A stretch of 12,964 nt of DNA from an uncultured Oscillospiraceae bacterium (GCA_958436045.1 CAUBIP010000051.1:1-12964), one strand, 5' to 3'; positions 4,774-12,964 are shown, numbered from the stretch's first letter. Notes: generated by a model from the sequence alone, not told the origin. Numbers and translations are program-made.

Positions 4774-6034
4774 AAATTTGGTTGCTCTCAATCTTGACCG
4801 GGATCCCCAGCTCTACCAGGCGGGAGAAAAAGCGCCGCTCCAGCTCCGGCTCCCGAATATTGCGGATCATGTTGATGCATGTCACATCGCCGCAGCTGGC
4901 GACGGAGCAGTTGTTGGGGTACGTCGCCTGGACGCCGATGATAAATTCCATCCGCTGGACATAGGGCTGCAGCGCGGCGGGGAGAGTGACGCGGCCCAGG
5001 TTCGAGATATTCAGGCAGCCCTTGCGCTCACCGACCCGGGCGTAGACCAGGCGCATGGCCAGGTTTTTGATGGGCACAGGCATACAGCGCAGGACCATGG
5101 ACCGCTGGGGCTTTACATTGGCGCAGATGCGGGCAGCCATGAGCTGGGGGGTTGTCTCCTGGGCGATCTGCAGGGAGAATTGGCGGCAGAGCTCCTCCAG
5201 CGTGAAGGACCCCAGACGGGGGTCGACGCCGGGGTTCAGCGTCAGGGCGAAGTTCCGCAGGGTGCGGCTGCCGAAGAGCTTGCGGAGGTTGACGGGGACG
5301 GTGATCTTCACCGGCTTGGGCCGCCGCCGCTCGGCCTGCTGCAGCTCGATGATGACCTGGGCCATGACGGCGGCGAGGAACGCCGTGACTGTCACGTCAT
5401 AGCGGTGGGCGGCGTCCAGCAGGTCCTGGGTCGAGACGACGCCGCAGATCAGGTGCAGGAAGCCGTCGGGCTCCGGGCTGCCCCGGAGGCGGTAGGCGTT
5501 GGGCTCGGTGCGGCTCAGGGGCTTAGCGCCGGTATGGCGCTGGAAGCTGTCCTCCAGCTCCTCCGGGGGCGCGGGCTGCCGCCAGTCCAGGACGCCGTCC
5601 TCCGGCGGGATGGCGACGTGGTATTTTAGCGTGATATAGCGGGCGGTCAGCGTCTTGAGATAGACCATCGCGCCGGTGCCGTCGGTTAGGGCGTGGAAAA
5701 ATTCCACGGCGATGCGGTTGCGATGGTACAGCACCCGGAAGCAGCAGCGGTGCAGGGCGCTGGCGGGCATATGCGTCAGGGGATAGGCGTAGTCCGGCTG
5801 CACCCGGTGCGGCTGCTTGGCCTGCTCGAGATAATACCAGAAGACCCCGGTGCACAGGCGCACATACATGGAGCGGAACCGGGGGGCCAGATCATCCACC
5901 GCCTGCTGTAGAATTTCTGGGTCGACGGGTTCCTGCAGGGTGACGGACTGACGAAAGACATTGATCCAGTCCCGCCGCCGGATGGCGGGGAAGATCAGGG
6001 CGGCGTTATCCAGCCGCAGGAAGCTGCGGCTCAT
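4772..6034 (-). CDS. Condensation/alcohol acetyltransferase-like acyltransferase
   Basis: This 420-residue protein belongs to the CoA-dependent acyltransferase superfamily that includes condensation domains, WS/DGAT and alcohol O-acetyltransferases. The diagnostic HxxxDG motif is H114-ALTD118-G119, in FFHALTDGTG, with H114 as the presumed catalytic base. The second half has the long central region expected of the two-lobed fold, including VKITVPVNLRKLF and CLNISNLGRV; the DFGWG motif of plant BAHD enzymes is absent. No signal or membrane segment is seen. The ATG at 6034 overlaps the TGA of the upstream esterase (ATGA, 4 nt), so translation is coupled; an in-frame start at 6151 would run 120 nt into the esterase and is rejected. 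It likely transfers an acyl group from a thioester to a hydroxyl or amine acceptor. The substrate is unknown. Confidence 0.8.
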   Translation of the reverse strand: MSRSFLRLDNAALIFPAIRRRDWINVFRQSVTLQEPVDPEILQQAVDDLAPRFRSMYVRLCTGVFWYYLEQAKQPHRVQPDYAYPLTHMPASALHRCCFRVLYHRNRIAVEFFHALTDGTGAMVYLKTLTARYITLKYHVAIPPEDGVLDWRQPAPPEELEDSFQRHTGAKPLSRTEPNAYRLRGSPEPDGFLHLICGVVSTQDLLDAAHRYDVTVTAFLAAVMAQVIIELQQAERRRPKPVKITVPVNLRKLFGSRTLRNFALTLNPGVDPRLGSFTLEELCRQFSLQIAQETTPQLMAARICANVKPQRSMVLRCMPVPIKNLAMRLVYARVGERKGCLNISNLGRVTLPAALQPYVQRMEFIIGVQATYPNNCSVASCGDVTCINMIRNIREPELERRFFSRLVELGIPVKIESNQI

Positions 6035-6903
6035 TGCGCGATGCGCCGGAGAAACGCGGCGGCGGCGTCCAGGTCCGGCTGGGCCTCCTGGAGCTGATAG
6101 AGCAGATACGCGTGCCACATCCCCGGGGCGACGGTCAGCGTGCTCCGGCACCCGGCGCGCTCCAATGCGGCGTGAAGCCGGACGGCGTCGTCCCGCAAAA
6201 TTTCATCGCCGCCGACGAAGAGCAGGCTCTCCGGCAGGCCTGCCAGGTCCCCAAAGAGGGGGGAGACAAGTGGGTCGCGCAGGGCGCTGGCGTAGAGCTG
6301 CGCGTAATGATCGAGCTTTTCTTTGTTCAGGGACGGGTCGTGGGCGGCGTTTTCGGCGAAGGACGCGCCGGAGTCCGTCAGGTCGACCCAGGGGGAGATG
6401 GCGACGAGGCCGCCAGGCAGAGGCATGCCGTGACGCTTGGCCAGCAGGCACAGGCTGAAAAGCAGGCCGCCCCCCGCGGATTCGCCCACCAGGACGAGCT
6501 TCTCCGGGGCGAAGTGGGCCAGCAGGCGCTGGTAGCAGCAAAGCGCGTCCTGCAAGGCGGCGGGGAAGGGGGCCTCCGGTGCCAGCCGGTAGGCCGGGCA
6601 GAGGACGGGCAGGCCCGTCAGTGCCGCCAGCTGGGAGCCAAAGCCCCGGGCATAGCTTGCGCCGCCGCAGCAGTAGCCGCCGCCGTGGAGGTACAGGACT
6701 GCGCCCGGACCTTCCAGCTCCTCGGGCATGGCGAGGCTGGCGGAAAAGCCAGGGAAGGCGACGGTGCTGAAATGTACGCCCCGCTGCTGCAGGATCGCGC
6801 CGACCCGCTCCTGGGCCTTGCGCTCCTGCTCAATGGACTCCTGGGCCAGATGGTCTTGCATCCGGGCCAGCTGGGCGCGGATCACTTTTGCCGGAAATTT
6901 CAC
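6031..6903 (-). CDS. Alpha/beta hydrolase, hormone-sensitive-lipase-type esterase
   Basis: This 290-residue cytoplasmic hydrolase has the HSL (alpha/beta hydrolase fold-3) pattern: oxyanion motif HGGG at 73-76, nucleophile elbow GESAG at 140-144 with S142, an acid at about D233 in GGDEILRDD, and H264 in MWHAYLL as the catalytic histidine. The start is GTG at 6903, chosen because AGGAGG lies 8 nt upstream (6912-6917) and a promoter sits just beyond. No signal peptide is present. It overlaps the acyltransferase by 4 nt, so the pair may run opposing or sequential acylation and deacylation steps on one small molecule. It probably hydrolyses short-chain carboxylic esters. The natural substrate cannot be read from the sequence. 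Confidence 0.88.
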   Translation of the reverse strand: MKFPAKVIRAQLARMQDHLAQESIEQERKAQERVGAILQQRGVHFSTVAFPGFSASLAMPEELEGPGAVLYLHGGGYCCGGASYARGFGSQLAALTGLPVLCPAYRLAPEAPFPAALQDALCCYQRLLAHFAPEKLVLVGESAGGGLLFSLCLLAKRHGMPLPGGLVAISPWVDLTDSGASFAENAAHDPSLNKEKLDHYAQLYASALRDPLVSPLFGDLAGLPESLLFVGGDEILRDDAVRLHAALERAGCRSTLTVAPGMWHAYLLYQLQEAQPDLDAAAAFLRRIAQ

Positions 6904-6934
6904 GTCTTGTGCCTCCTAGAATATCATTGGAATC

Positions 6935-6962
6935 ATTATACACCGTTTTTTGCCGTGGTCAA
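6935..6962 (-). promoter_or_regulatory. Promoter of the esterase-acyltransferase operon
   Basis: On the minus strand, TTGACC (6962-6957), a 16-nt spacer and a perfect TATAAT (6940-6935) precede the GTG start by about 30 nt. It is divergent from the ferredoxin promoter 37 nt away. Confidence 0.8.
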
Positions 6963-6998
6963 CGAAAAAACAAAACTTTTTTCTCTGGTAGGTCTGCA

Positions 6999-7027
6999 TT
7001 GACAAGGCGGAGGGCAGATGATAAAAT
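6999..7027 (+). promoter_or_regulatory. Promoter of the polyferredoxin gene
   Basis: TTGACA (6999-7004), a 17-nt spacer and TAAAAT (7022-7027) lie 55 nt before the ferredoxin start. It diverges from the esterase promoter, so one regulator could act on both. Confidence 0.8.
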
Positions 7028-7040
7028 TTGTACAGATTCA

Positions 7041-7058
7041 CGGTTTTGACAAAAACCG
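7041..7058 (+). other. Small hairpin in the ferredoxin 5' UTR
   Basis: CGGTTTT (7041-7047) pairs with AAAACCG (7052-7058) around GACA, near the 5' end of the predicted transcript. It may stabilise the mRNA; no riboswitch is recognised. Confidence 0.4.
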
Positions 7059-7082
7059 CAACAAGAGAAAGGACCAACGAGC

Positions 7083-7622
7083 ATGGCAATCAAGAAAAAA
7101 TTCCCCCACCGGACCGCAACGGTCTACTGTAACGGCGGCTGCCGGGCAAAGAAAAAGATGGACTATCAGGCTGCCAGCTGCGAAGAGGCAATGGCCCTGT
7201 GCGAGGGCGGCCCGCTGGAGTGCGCATACGGCTGCCTGGGCTGCGGCACCTGCGTCGCTGCCTGCAAGTTTGACGCGATCCATATCAATGCAAATGGCGT
7301 CGCGGAAGTCGACGAGGACAAGTGCATCAACTGCGGCGCGTGCGTCCGGAAGTGCCCCCGGCATATCATCGGCTCCCGCCTGCAGGCCAACAGCATGGTG
7401 CCCCTCTGTTCCAACGAGGAAAAGGGCGTCTATGCCAGCAAGAAGTGCTCCGGCGCGTGCATCGGCTGCCATCTGTGTGAGAAGAACTGTCCCGCTGACG
7501 CCATCCATGTGATCGACAACCACGCCGTCATCGACGAGGAGAAGTGCCTGGCCTGCGGCCGCTGCGTGACGGTCTGTCCCAAGCACGTCATCGTGGATAA
7601 GCTGGGCGTCGTCCTGGCGTAA
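7083..7622 (+). CDS. RnfB-like soluble polyferredoxin
   Basis: This 179-residue protein has 23 cysteines. The N-terminal part resembles the ferredoxin region of RnfB: CNGGC at 16-20, then C47 to C61 (CAYGCLGCGTCVAAC). Further Cx2Cx2CxnC motifs follow at C81/84/87/91 (CINCGACVRKC), C126/129/132/136 (CIGCHLCEKNC, with C122 just ahead) and C155/158/161/165 (CLACGRCVTVC). At least four [4Fe-4S] clusters are expected. The membrane anchor and domain arrangement of full RnfB are missing, and no rnfACDGE neighbours are present, so this is probably a free electron carrier rather than an Rnf subunit. The ATG at 7083 has an AAAGGA-type site upstream. It has its own promoter and terminator. The redox partner is unknown. 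Confidence 0.88.
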   Translation: MAIKKKFPHRTATVYCNGGCRAKKKMDYQAASCEEAMALCEGGPLECAYGCLGCGTCVAACKFDAIHINANGVAEVDEDKCINCGACVRKCPRHIIGSRLQANSMVPLCSNEEKGVYASKKCSGACIGCHLCEKNCPADAIHVIDNHAVIDEEKCLACGRCVTVCPKHVIVDKLGVVLA

Positions 7623-7629
7623 TCGCTTT

Positions 7630-7694
7630 TTGCAGCGCACTGCCGCTTCCTCCGGCGCTTTGGCCGGGGCGTGGCGGCTGCGCTGCAAATTTTT
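7630..7694 (+). terminator. Terminator of the polyferredoxin gene
   Basis: TTGCAGCGCA (7630-7639) pairs perfectly with TGCGCTGCAA (7679-7688), with further GC pairing inside. ATTTTT follows at 7689-7694. It begins 7 nt after the stop codon. Confidence 0.75.
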
Positions 7695-7719
7695 GTGAAA
7701 ATAATTGTTACGTTCTCTC

Positions 7720-7748
7720 TTGTAATCCTATTAACACTATAGTATAAT
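7720..7748 (+). promoter_or_regulatory. Promoter of the second rrf2 gene, with internal palindrome
   Basis: TTGTAA (7720-7725), a 17-nt spacer and TATAAT (7743-7748) lie 21 nt before the start codon. The palindrome ACTATAGT (7736-7743) overlaps the -10 box and could be an autoregulatory site; that is speculative. Confidence 0.75.
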
Positions 7749-7769
7749 GGGGGAAAAGGAGGGCGTGCT

Positions 7770-8216
7770 ATGCTAGTTTCAACCAAGGGCCGGTACGCGC
7801 TGCGCGTGATGATCGAGCTGGCGGGCCATGACCGGGAGGAATTCGTTCCCTTGGGCATGATCGCGAAGAAGCAGGATATTTCGGTTAAATATTTGGAGAG
7901 TATTATCGTCGTTTTGTCCAAGGCCGGGCTTGTGGACGGGCTGCGGGGCAAGGGCGGCGGCTATCGGCTTAACCGTGCGCCTGGCGAATATTCTGTCGGG
8001 CAGATCCTGCGGCTGACGGAAGGGTCGCTGGCGCCGGTGGCGTGCCTGAACTGCGCCCCGAACCCCTGTGAGCGGGCCGAGACCTGCAAGACGCTGCCCA
8101 TGTGGAAAAAGCTGGACCGGCTGATCTGCGACTATCTCGACAGCATCTCCATCGAAGACCTGCGCCAAGGCAAAAAGCTCCCCGCCGACCCCTCCGCGTC
8201 GCAGGACCCGGCGTGA
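7770..8216 (+). CDS. Rrf2-family transcriptional regulator (second copy)
   Basis: This 148-residue protein has the same layout as the regulator at 167-592: STKGRYALRVM at the N-terminus, wing motif GGGYRL (62-67) and a C-terminal cysteine cluster. The cysteines are C92, C95, C100 and C106; C92, C100 and C106 keep the CX7CX5C spacing of the first copy, so an iron-sulfur cluster is possible. The ATG at 7770 has AAGGAGGG 6 nt upstream. It is monocistronic between its own promoter and terminator, next to the polyferredoxin. Roles known for the family include iron-sulfur cluster supply, cysteine metabolism and redox or nitric oxide response. Which one applies cannot be told here. Confidence 0.9.
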   Translation: MLVSTKGRYALRVMIELAGHDREEFVPLGMIAKKQDISVKYLESIIVVLSKAGLVDGLRGKGGGYRLNRAPGEYSVGQILRLTEGSLAPVACLNCAPNPCERAETCKTLPMWKKLDRLICDYLDSISIEDLRQGKKLPADPSASQDPA

Positions 8217-8241
8217 ACGGCAGTAAAGAATAACAAAAAGA

Positions 8242-8286
8242 GATAGAAAAATGCTCCCGGCCCACGCCAGGAGCATTTTTTCTATC
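8242..8286 (+). terminator. Terminator of the second rrf2 gene
   Basis: GATAGAAAAATGCTCC (8242-8257) pairs with GGAGCATTTTTTCTATC (8270-8286), with one extra U. The A-run and U-run flanking the GC core make it usable in both directions between the convergent rrf2 and asnS genes. Confidence 0.8.
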
Positions 8287-8288
8287 CC

Positions 8289-8319
8289 AAAAAGCCTCGG
8301 CCCCAAAAAGCCTCGGCCC
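8289..8319. repeat. Tandem 16-nt repeat, two copies
   Basis: AAAAAGCCTCGGCCCC at 8289-8304 is followed directly by AAAAAGCCTCGGCCC at 8305-8319. The unit resembles the first part of repeat A (AAAAGCCKCGCAG), which follows immediately, so this looks like slippage or duplication at the edge of that element. Confidence 0.7.
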
Positions 8320-8356
8320 AAAAGCCGCGCAGCGCTTGCGCCGCGCACGGCGCAAA
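8320..8356. repeat. Dispersed palindromic repeat A, copy 2
   Basis: AAAAGCCGCGCAGCG leads into TTGCGCCG (8336-8343) and CGGCGCAA (8348-8355) around CGCA. It matches copy 1 at 4483-4519 closely, with the hairpin identical. It lies between the convergent rrf2 and asnS genes. Confidence 0.75.
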
Positions 8357-8387
8357 GAAGGCAAACTCACTTTTGACGCGCTCTTTT

Positions 8388-9791
<1,404 letters not shown>

Positions 9792-9817
9792 TCCATTCCT
9801 TCAATTTTTCTTTCGTA

Positions 9818-9883
9818 AAAAGCTTCGCAGAATTTGTGCCGCAGCGGGCTGCAAGCCCCTCAAGCAGGAGCCCAGCGCAGCGG
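9818..9883. repeat. Composite of degenerate repeat A and repeat B, copy 2
   Basis: AAAAAGCTTCGCAGAATTTGTGCCGC (from 9817) is a degenerate relative of the repeat A left half. From 9841 to 9883 the sequence matches repeat B at 4688-4730 (36 of 43 by eye). The element fills much of the gap between asnA and asnS. Confidence 0.6.
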
Positions 9884-9897
9884 TAAGCGAGAGGCAA

Positions 9898-9943
9898 AAG
9901 CTTAAGCGAGGGTCAAAATCCCTGATTTTGCCACTCAAGCTTA
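9898..9943 (-). other. Imperfect hairpin between asnA and asnS
   Basis: CAAAATC (9914-9920) pairs with GATTTTG (9924-9930), and outer AAGCTT segments extend the structure with mismatches. It follows the asnA stop by about 50 nt and may weaken read-through into asnS. It resembles the hairpin at 4742-4773 in position relative to repeat B. Confidence 0.45.
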
Positions 9944-9990
9944 TACAGCGTAGTCCTGTTTGAAGCGGGTCAAACTTCTTTTGATTCGCT

Positions 9991-11004
9991 TTACAGCAGC
10001 ATGACGCCTGCTTCCTGGCAAGTCTCGCGGGTCATATCGTCCCAGATCGAGGACTGGACCTCGCCGATGTGGGCGCAGCCCATCATCAGCATACACAGCC
10101 GGGACTGGCCGATGCCGCCGCCGATGGTCAGGGGCAGCTCATCTGCAAGCAGGGCCTTGTGGAAGGGCAGGGCGCGGCGGTCGTCACATCCGGCCTCGTG
10201 CAGCTGGCGGTCCAGGGCGGCGGCATCGACGCGGATGCCCATGGACGAGACCTCGAAGCTGCGGCCCAGGACCTCGTTCCAGAAGAGAATATCGCCGTTG
10301 AGGGACCAGTCGTCATAGTCCGGGGCGCGGCCGTCGTGGGGCTTGCCGGAGCGGAGCTTGCCGCCAATGCCCATCAGGAAGACGGCGTTGTGCTTGTGCT
10401 CCTGCAGGAAGGCCGTCTCCTTTTCGGAGCTTGACAGGCCGGGGTAGCGGTCCTCCAGCTCCTGGGTCGTGACGAACAGGACCTCCCGGGGCAGTTGGGT
10501 CGACAGGACGGGGAATTCGATCTTCAGCGTCTCATTGGTGACGTAGATGGCGTTGACAATGGCCTGTACGGTGTTTTTGAGATAGTCCTCCGTACGGTCC
10601 TCCCGGGTGATGATCTTCTCCCAGTCCCACTGGTCGACGTAGACGGAGTGGATATTATCCAGGCTCTCGTCGCGGCGGATGGCGTTCATATCCGTCACCA
10701 GGCCCTTGCCGGTGTAGAAATTATACCGCTTGAGGGCGTAGCGCTTCCATTTGGCCAGGGAGTGGACGACCTGACTCTCCGCGCCGACGGCGGGGACGTC
10801 AAAGCTGACCGGGCGCTCGTAGCCGTTGAGATTATCATTCAGGCCCGAGGATTCTTCTACAAAAAGCGGGGCGGAGACACGCTTGAGATTGAGCGCATGG
10901 CACAGATTGCTCTGGAAATTTCGCTTAATAAACTCAATCGCACGCTGTGTTTCATAGACTGTCAGCGGATTCTGATAGCCGGTCGGAATATAACACTTGT
11001 TCAT
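9991..11004 (-). CDS. asnA: Aspartate--ammonia ligase (asparagine synthetase A)
   Basis: This 337-residue enzyme makes asparagine from aspartate, ammonia and ATP through an aspartyl-AMP intermediate. It has the class II synthetase-like fold, and its length fits the family (330-340). Family stretches include KWKRYALKRYNFYTGKGLVT, SVYVDQWDWEK and, near the C-terminus, GGGIGQSRLCMLM, the ATP-binding motif 3 equivalent. The ATG at 11004 is chosen because GAAGG lies 7 nt upstream; in-frame starts at 11010 and 11043 are too close to it or upstream of it. The promoter leaves a 5' UTR of only about 30 nt, too short for an Asn T-box. Its neighbour asnS uses the product. Confidence 0.94.
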   Translation of the reverse strand: MNKCYIPTGYQNPLTVYETQRAIEFIKRNFQSNLCHALNLKRVSAPLFVEESSGLNDNLNGYERPVSFDVPAVGAESQVVHSLAKWKRYALKRYNFYTGKGLVTDMNAIRRDESLDNIHSVYVDQWDWEKIITREDRTEDYLKNTVQAIVNAIYVTNETLKIEFPVLSTQLPREVLFVTTQELEDRYPGLSSSEKETAFLQEHKHNAVFLMGIGGKLRSGKPHDGRAPDYDDWSLNGDILFWNEVLGRSFEVSSMGIRVDAAALDRQLHEAGCDDRRALPFHKALLADELPLTIGGGIGQSRLCMLMMGCAHIGEVQSSIWDDMTRETCQEAGVMLL

Positions 11005-11041
11005 ATCCATGCCTTCTTTCGTAGAATAAATTATGCATAGC

Positions 11042-11070
11042 ATTATACGTCACTTTTTGCAATTTTACAA
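11042..11070 (-). promoter_or_regulatory. Promoter of asnA
   Basis: On the minus strand, TTGTAA (11070-11065), a 17-nt spacer and TATAAT (11047-11042) precede asnA by about 40 nt. The predicted leader is short and unstructured. Confidence 0.8.
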
Positions 11071-11113
11071 GTCTCCCCGGCGGAAATATAAAAATAATTT
11101 GCGCATACGGCGC

Positions 11114-11665
11114 TCACAGGCGCGGGGCTGGGGCGGTTCGGGTGGCGCTGCGGTAGAGGGCGGTCAGAAACCTCCAGGTCTGCTTGCCGGTCACGCCGTC
11201 GGGCTGCAAGCCTGCCATGCGCTGCAGGGCGGCGACGGCGGCTTGGGTCTGAGCGTCGTAGCGGCCGGAGAGGGCCACCGACGGCAGGGCGGTGTAGCGC
11301 TGGTGCAGCGTGTGCAGCAGCGCCTGGAGCAGAGGGATGTGCTGGGCGTTCTCGTCGTCGCTGATCGCCGCGTCGGGGCCGAGGTAGATCAGCAGCGGCG
11401 CGGCGGCGTCCTGCCGGACCCGGGCCGCGTCATAGGCGGCGACAAGGGCGCGCCAGATGGCGTCGTCCACCGTCCCGGTGACGGGGAGAGAGAAGGCCCG
11501 CTGGAAATCCGTCACGCTGCGCAGTGTGCACCGGCCGAAGATGCCGTCCGGTGCGACGGGGGCGATGGCGGAATCGCCCTGGGAGAGCAGGCGCAGCATG
11601 GTTTGCAGGCTGCCGACGGGACGGCCCAGGAGTGGGTCGGTATTTTGCATCACGCGTTTCATCAT
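11114..11665 (-). CDS. Small protein with two peptidoglycan-binding domains
   Basis: This 183-residue protein consists of two PG_binding_1-type three-helix domains joined by a linker. Domain 1 spans about 11-75 (DGIFGRCTLRSVTDFQ...LPVTGTVDDAIWRAL). Domain 2 spans about 108-170 (SGRYDAQTQAAVAALQ...LQPDGVTGKQTWRFL). No catalytic domain, signal peptide or membrane segment is visible, so any cell-wall role would need the mother-cell or spore compartment, or a partner. An AAAGGAG site lies about 11 nt before the ATG at 11665. It starts 27 nt after the SpoIID-like gene on the same strand, almost certainly in one operon. Function beyond glycan binding is unknown. Confidence 0.8.
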   Translation of the reverse strand: MMKRVMQNTDPLLGRPVGSLQTMLRLLSQGDSAIAPVAPDGIFGRCTLRSVTDFQRAFSLPVTGTVDDAIWRALVAAYDAARVRQDAAAPLLIYLGPDAAISDDENAQHIPLLQALLHTLHQRYTALPSVALSGRYDAQTQAAVAALQRMAGLQPDGVTGKQTWRFLTALYRSATRTAPAPRL

Positions 11666-11692
11666 AGGCGTTCTGGCTCCTTTCGCCCGGGG

Positions 11693-12955
11693 CTAGCCCG
11701 GGTCCTGGCTGCCCAGCTGGAGGACATAGCCGGGGTACTGGCGCTGGCGGGTCGTGGCGGCGAAGCCCTGGCGCTGGGGCGTATTCCGCCGGGCCGCGGC
11801 GCTCTGGCGGGAAAATTTCCAGAGGGCCGCCGTCTCGACGGCAAGGCCGCTGGCGGCGGGGAAGAGGGCCGCATCCTGGAAGATGGCCCCCTCGATGCCG
11901 AGGAACTGGTCATAGATGGCGTTCCAGTCGTTTGCCTCGACGGTGCCCGTCTGGGGCAGGCCGTACCAGCGCTGGAAGGCCAGGACGGCCTGGCGGGTCT
12001 CCGGGCCGAAGGACGCGTTGATGGGGAGGGTCGGCAGGGCGTCGATAAAATCGCCCAGGACGGCCAGCATATATTGCAGGTGCGTCACCTGTGCGCCGGT
12101 GCTGCCCTCGGACAGGGGGACGGTGTACTCCCAGGCGTTGTTATAGTAGGTCTGGCCCTCGGCGTGGAGCTCGGCCAGGCGGGTCACGGCGATATACAGG
12201 CGGATGATGGCGTACCAGGTGGCCCGGCCGATGATGCCGTCAGCGGTCAGGTTGAAAATCTGCTGGAACTGGCGGACGGCCTGCTCCATCTGCGCGGTGA
12301 AAATGCCGTTGACGGGGTTGATCTTCGGAATGGCCGGGTAATTTTGCGAGATGCGGTTCAGGGCGGCCTGCATCGTCACGACGTCGCGGCCTACGGCGGC
12401 CAAGCGCAGGGCGGTACCGGGGTAGGATTCGATATTCTCCGCCTGGGGGGCGCTCACGACAAGCTCGATATCATCGCCGTAGTACCGGCGCAGAATTTCA
12501 AGGCTGTTCAGGCCCTGCTGGGCCAGGGCCTGGGAGCCCCACTGGCTCAGGCCGTCGCAGGTTGAGGTCGTGCCGTTGCAGAATTTGGCGGCCAGGGGCT
12601 CGACAAAGCCCCGGCGGCGGATATAGGTATCGAAGGTCACGTCGACGATCTGTGAGATATTCTCAAAGATGTTGCGCCCATCGACATACGCCTGGTCGTA
12701 GGCGGTGGAGGACGTGATATCGAAGGGGTAGCCCCGGCTGCGGTAGTACTCGGTGTAGACCCGGTTCAGGGCGAAGGAGGTGATGGCCAGGATATTCGCC
12801 CGCAGCGCGCTGGGCTCCCAGGTGGGGTAGACCTCGCTGGAGGCGACGTTTTTAAGGTAAGAGACGAACGGCACCGTGACATTGGCGGCGCTGGCGTTGG
12901 GCGCGCCCAGATGGACGGTGATCTCGGTGGGAATGCGGGGGATGACGGCTGCCAT
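11693..12955 (-). CDS. SpoIID-like domain protein with two peptidoglycan-binding domains
   Basis: This protein of at least 420 residues joins a SpoIID-type lytic transglycosylase domain (about 26-165) to two PG_binding_1 domains (about 180-255 and 278-350) and a polar tail. In the SpoIID part, VPFVSYLKNVASSEVYP places E41 at the catalytic glutamate position. STAYDQAYVDG (82-92) and CDGLSQWGSQALA (133-145), followed by EILRRYYG, match the family's later blocks. C126 and C133 might be metal or disulfide residues. The architecture recalls clostridial spore cortex lytic proteins such as SleC, but there is no clear propeptide. The ATG at 12955 is 9 nt from the window edge with no visible RBS, so the true start may lie outside. 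A role in spore peptidoglycan processing is inferred. Confidence 0.78.
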   Translation of the reverse strand: MAAVIPRIPTEITVHLGAPNASAANVTVPFVSYLKNVASSEVYPTWEPSALRANILAITSFALNRVYTEYYRSRGYPFDITSSTAYDQAYVDGRNIFENISQIVDVTFDTYIRRRGFVEPLAAKFCNGTTSTCDGLSQWGSQALAQQGLNSLEILRRYYGDDIELVVSAPQAENIESYPGTALRLAAVGRDVVTMQAALNRISQNYPAIPKINPVNGIFTAQMEQAVRQFQQIFNLTADGIIGRATWYAIIRLYIAVTRLAELHAEGQTYYNNAWEYTVPLSEGSTGAQVTHLQYMLAVLGDFIDALPTLPINASFGPETRQAVLAFQRWYGLPQTGTVEANDWNAIYDQFLGIEGAIFQDAALFPAASGLAVETAALWKFSRQSAAARRNTPQRQGFAATTRQRQYPGYVLQLGSQDPG

Positions 12956-12964
12956 GGCGGGGCC

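Noticed and set aside
6035..6151. N-terminal extension of the acyltransferase to 6151
   Set aside because: It would overlap the esterase by 120 nt with an Arg/Pro/Gly-rich shadow sequence. The coupled ATGA start at 6034 is far better.
8289..8356. Possible CRISPR-like array
   Set aside because: There are only two abutting 16-nt copies without spacers, followed by a different palindromic element.
11033..12565. 510-codon plus-strand open frame opposite the peptidoglycan-binding genes
   Set aside because: It is antisense to two proteins with clear domains. Its product is a Gly/Asp/Gln-rich shadow translation.

Overview
The window looks like chromosomal DNA from an anaerobic, spore-forming member of the Clostridia, most likely an Oscillospiraceae-type gut bacterium. 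The genes are GC-rich and the intergenic stretches AT-rich. The family-level signs are a polyferredoxin, cysteine-bearing Rrf2 regulators and a SpoIID/peptidoglycan-binding protein of the clostridial spore type. The placement is inferred from gene families only. Most genes lie on the minus strand; only the ferredoxin and the second Rrf2 gene are on the plus strand.

Region 1 (about 112-3667, minus strand) is a methionine uptake operon, metQ-metN-metI-rrf2, closed by a strong hairpin. It is read from a consensus promoter at 3639-3667. Its leader is the most interesting part of the window. It holds a short inverted repeat at the predicted transcription start, a 38-codon Met/Cys-rich ORF with its own ribosome binding site, an intrinsic terminator with a U7 tract, and a second 22-codon ORF behind a perfect Shine-Dalgarno. 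I read this as leader-peptide (ribosome-mediated) attenuation of a Met/Cys-responsive operon, probably combined with control by the co-transcribed Rrf2 protein. I could not recognise the SAM riboswitch or T-box that Firmicutes often use here.

Region 2 (3732-6962, minus strand) encodes a hormone-sensitive-lipase-type esterase overlapping by 4 nt a condensation-like acyltransferase with an HxxxDG motif. After a 347-nt repeat-rich spacer comes a zinc-ribbon six-helix membrane protein. The three may form a functional module, but the substrate is unknown.

Region 3 (6999-8286, plus strand) holds an RnfB-like soluble polyferredoxin with 23 cysteines, then a separately promoted second Rrf2 regulator. 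Each has its own promoter and terminator.

Region 4 (8388-11070, minus strand) holds asnA and asnS, which make asparagine and charge tRNA-Asn. A promoter lies upstream of asnA and a repeat-bearing spacer lies between the two genes.

Region 5 (11114 to the right edge, minus strand) holds two peptidoglycan-binding proteins. The first-transcribed one carries a SpoIID-like lytic domain, which suggests a role in spore wall turnover.

Three intergenic spacers and the left edge contain copies or relatives of dispersed palindromic repeats. These are not linked to any recognisable mobile element. I see no rRNA, tRNA, CRISPR array or insertion sequence.
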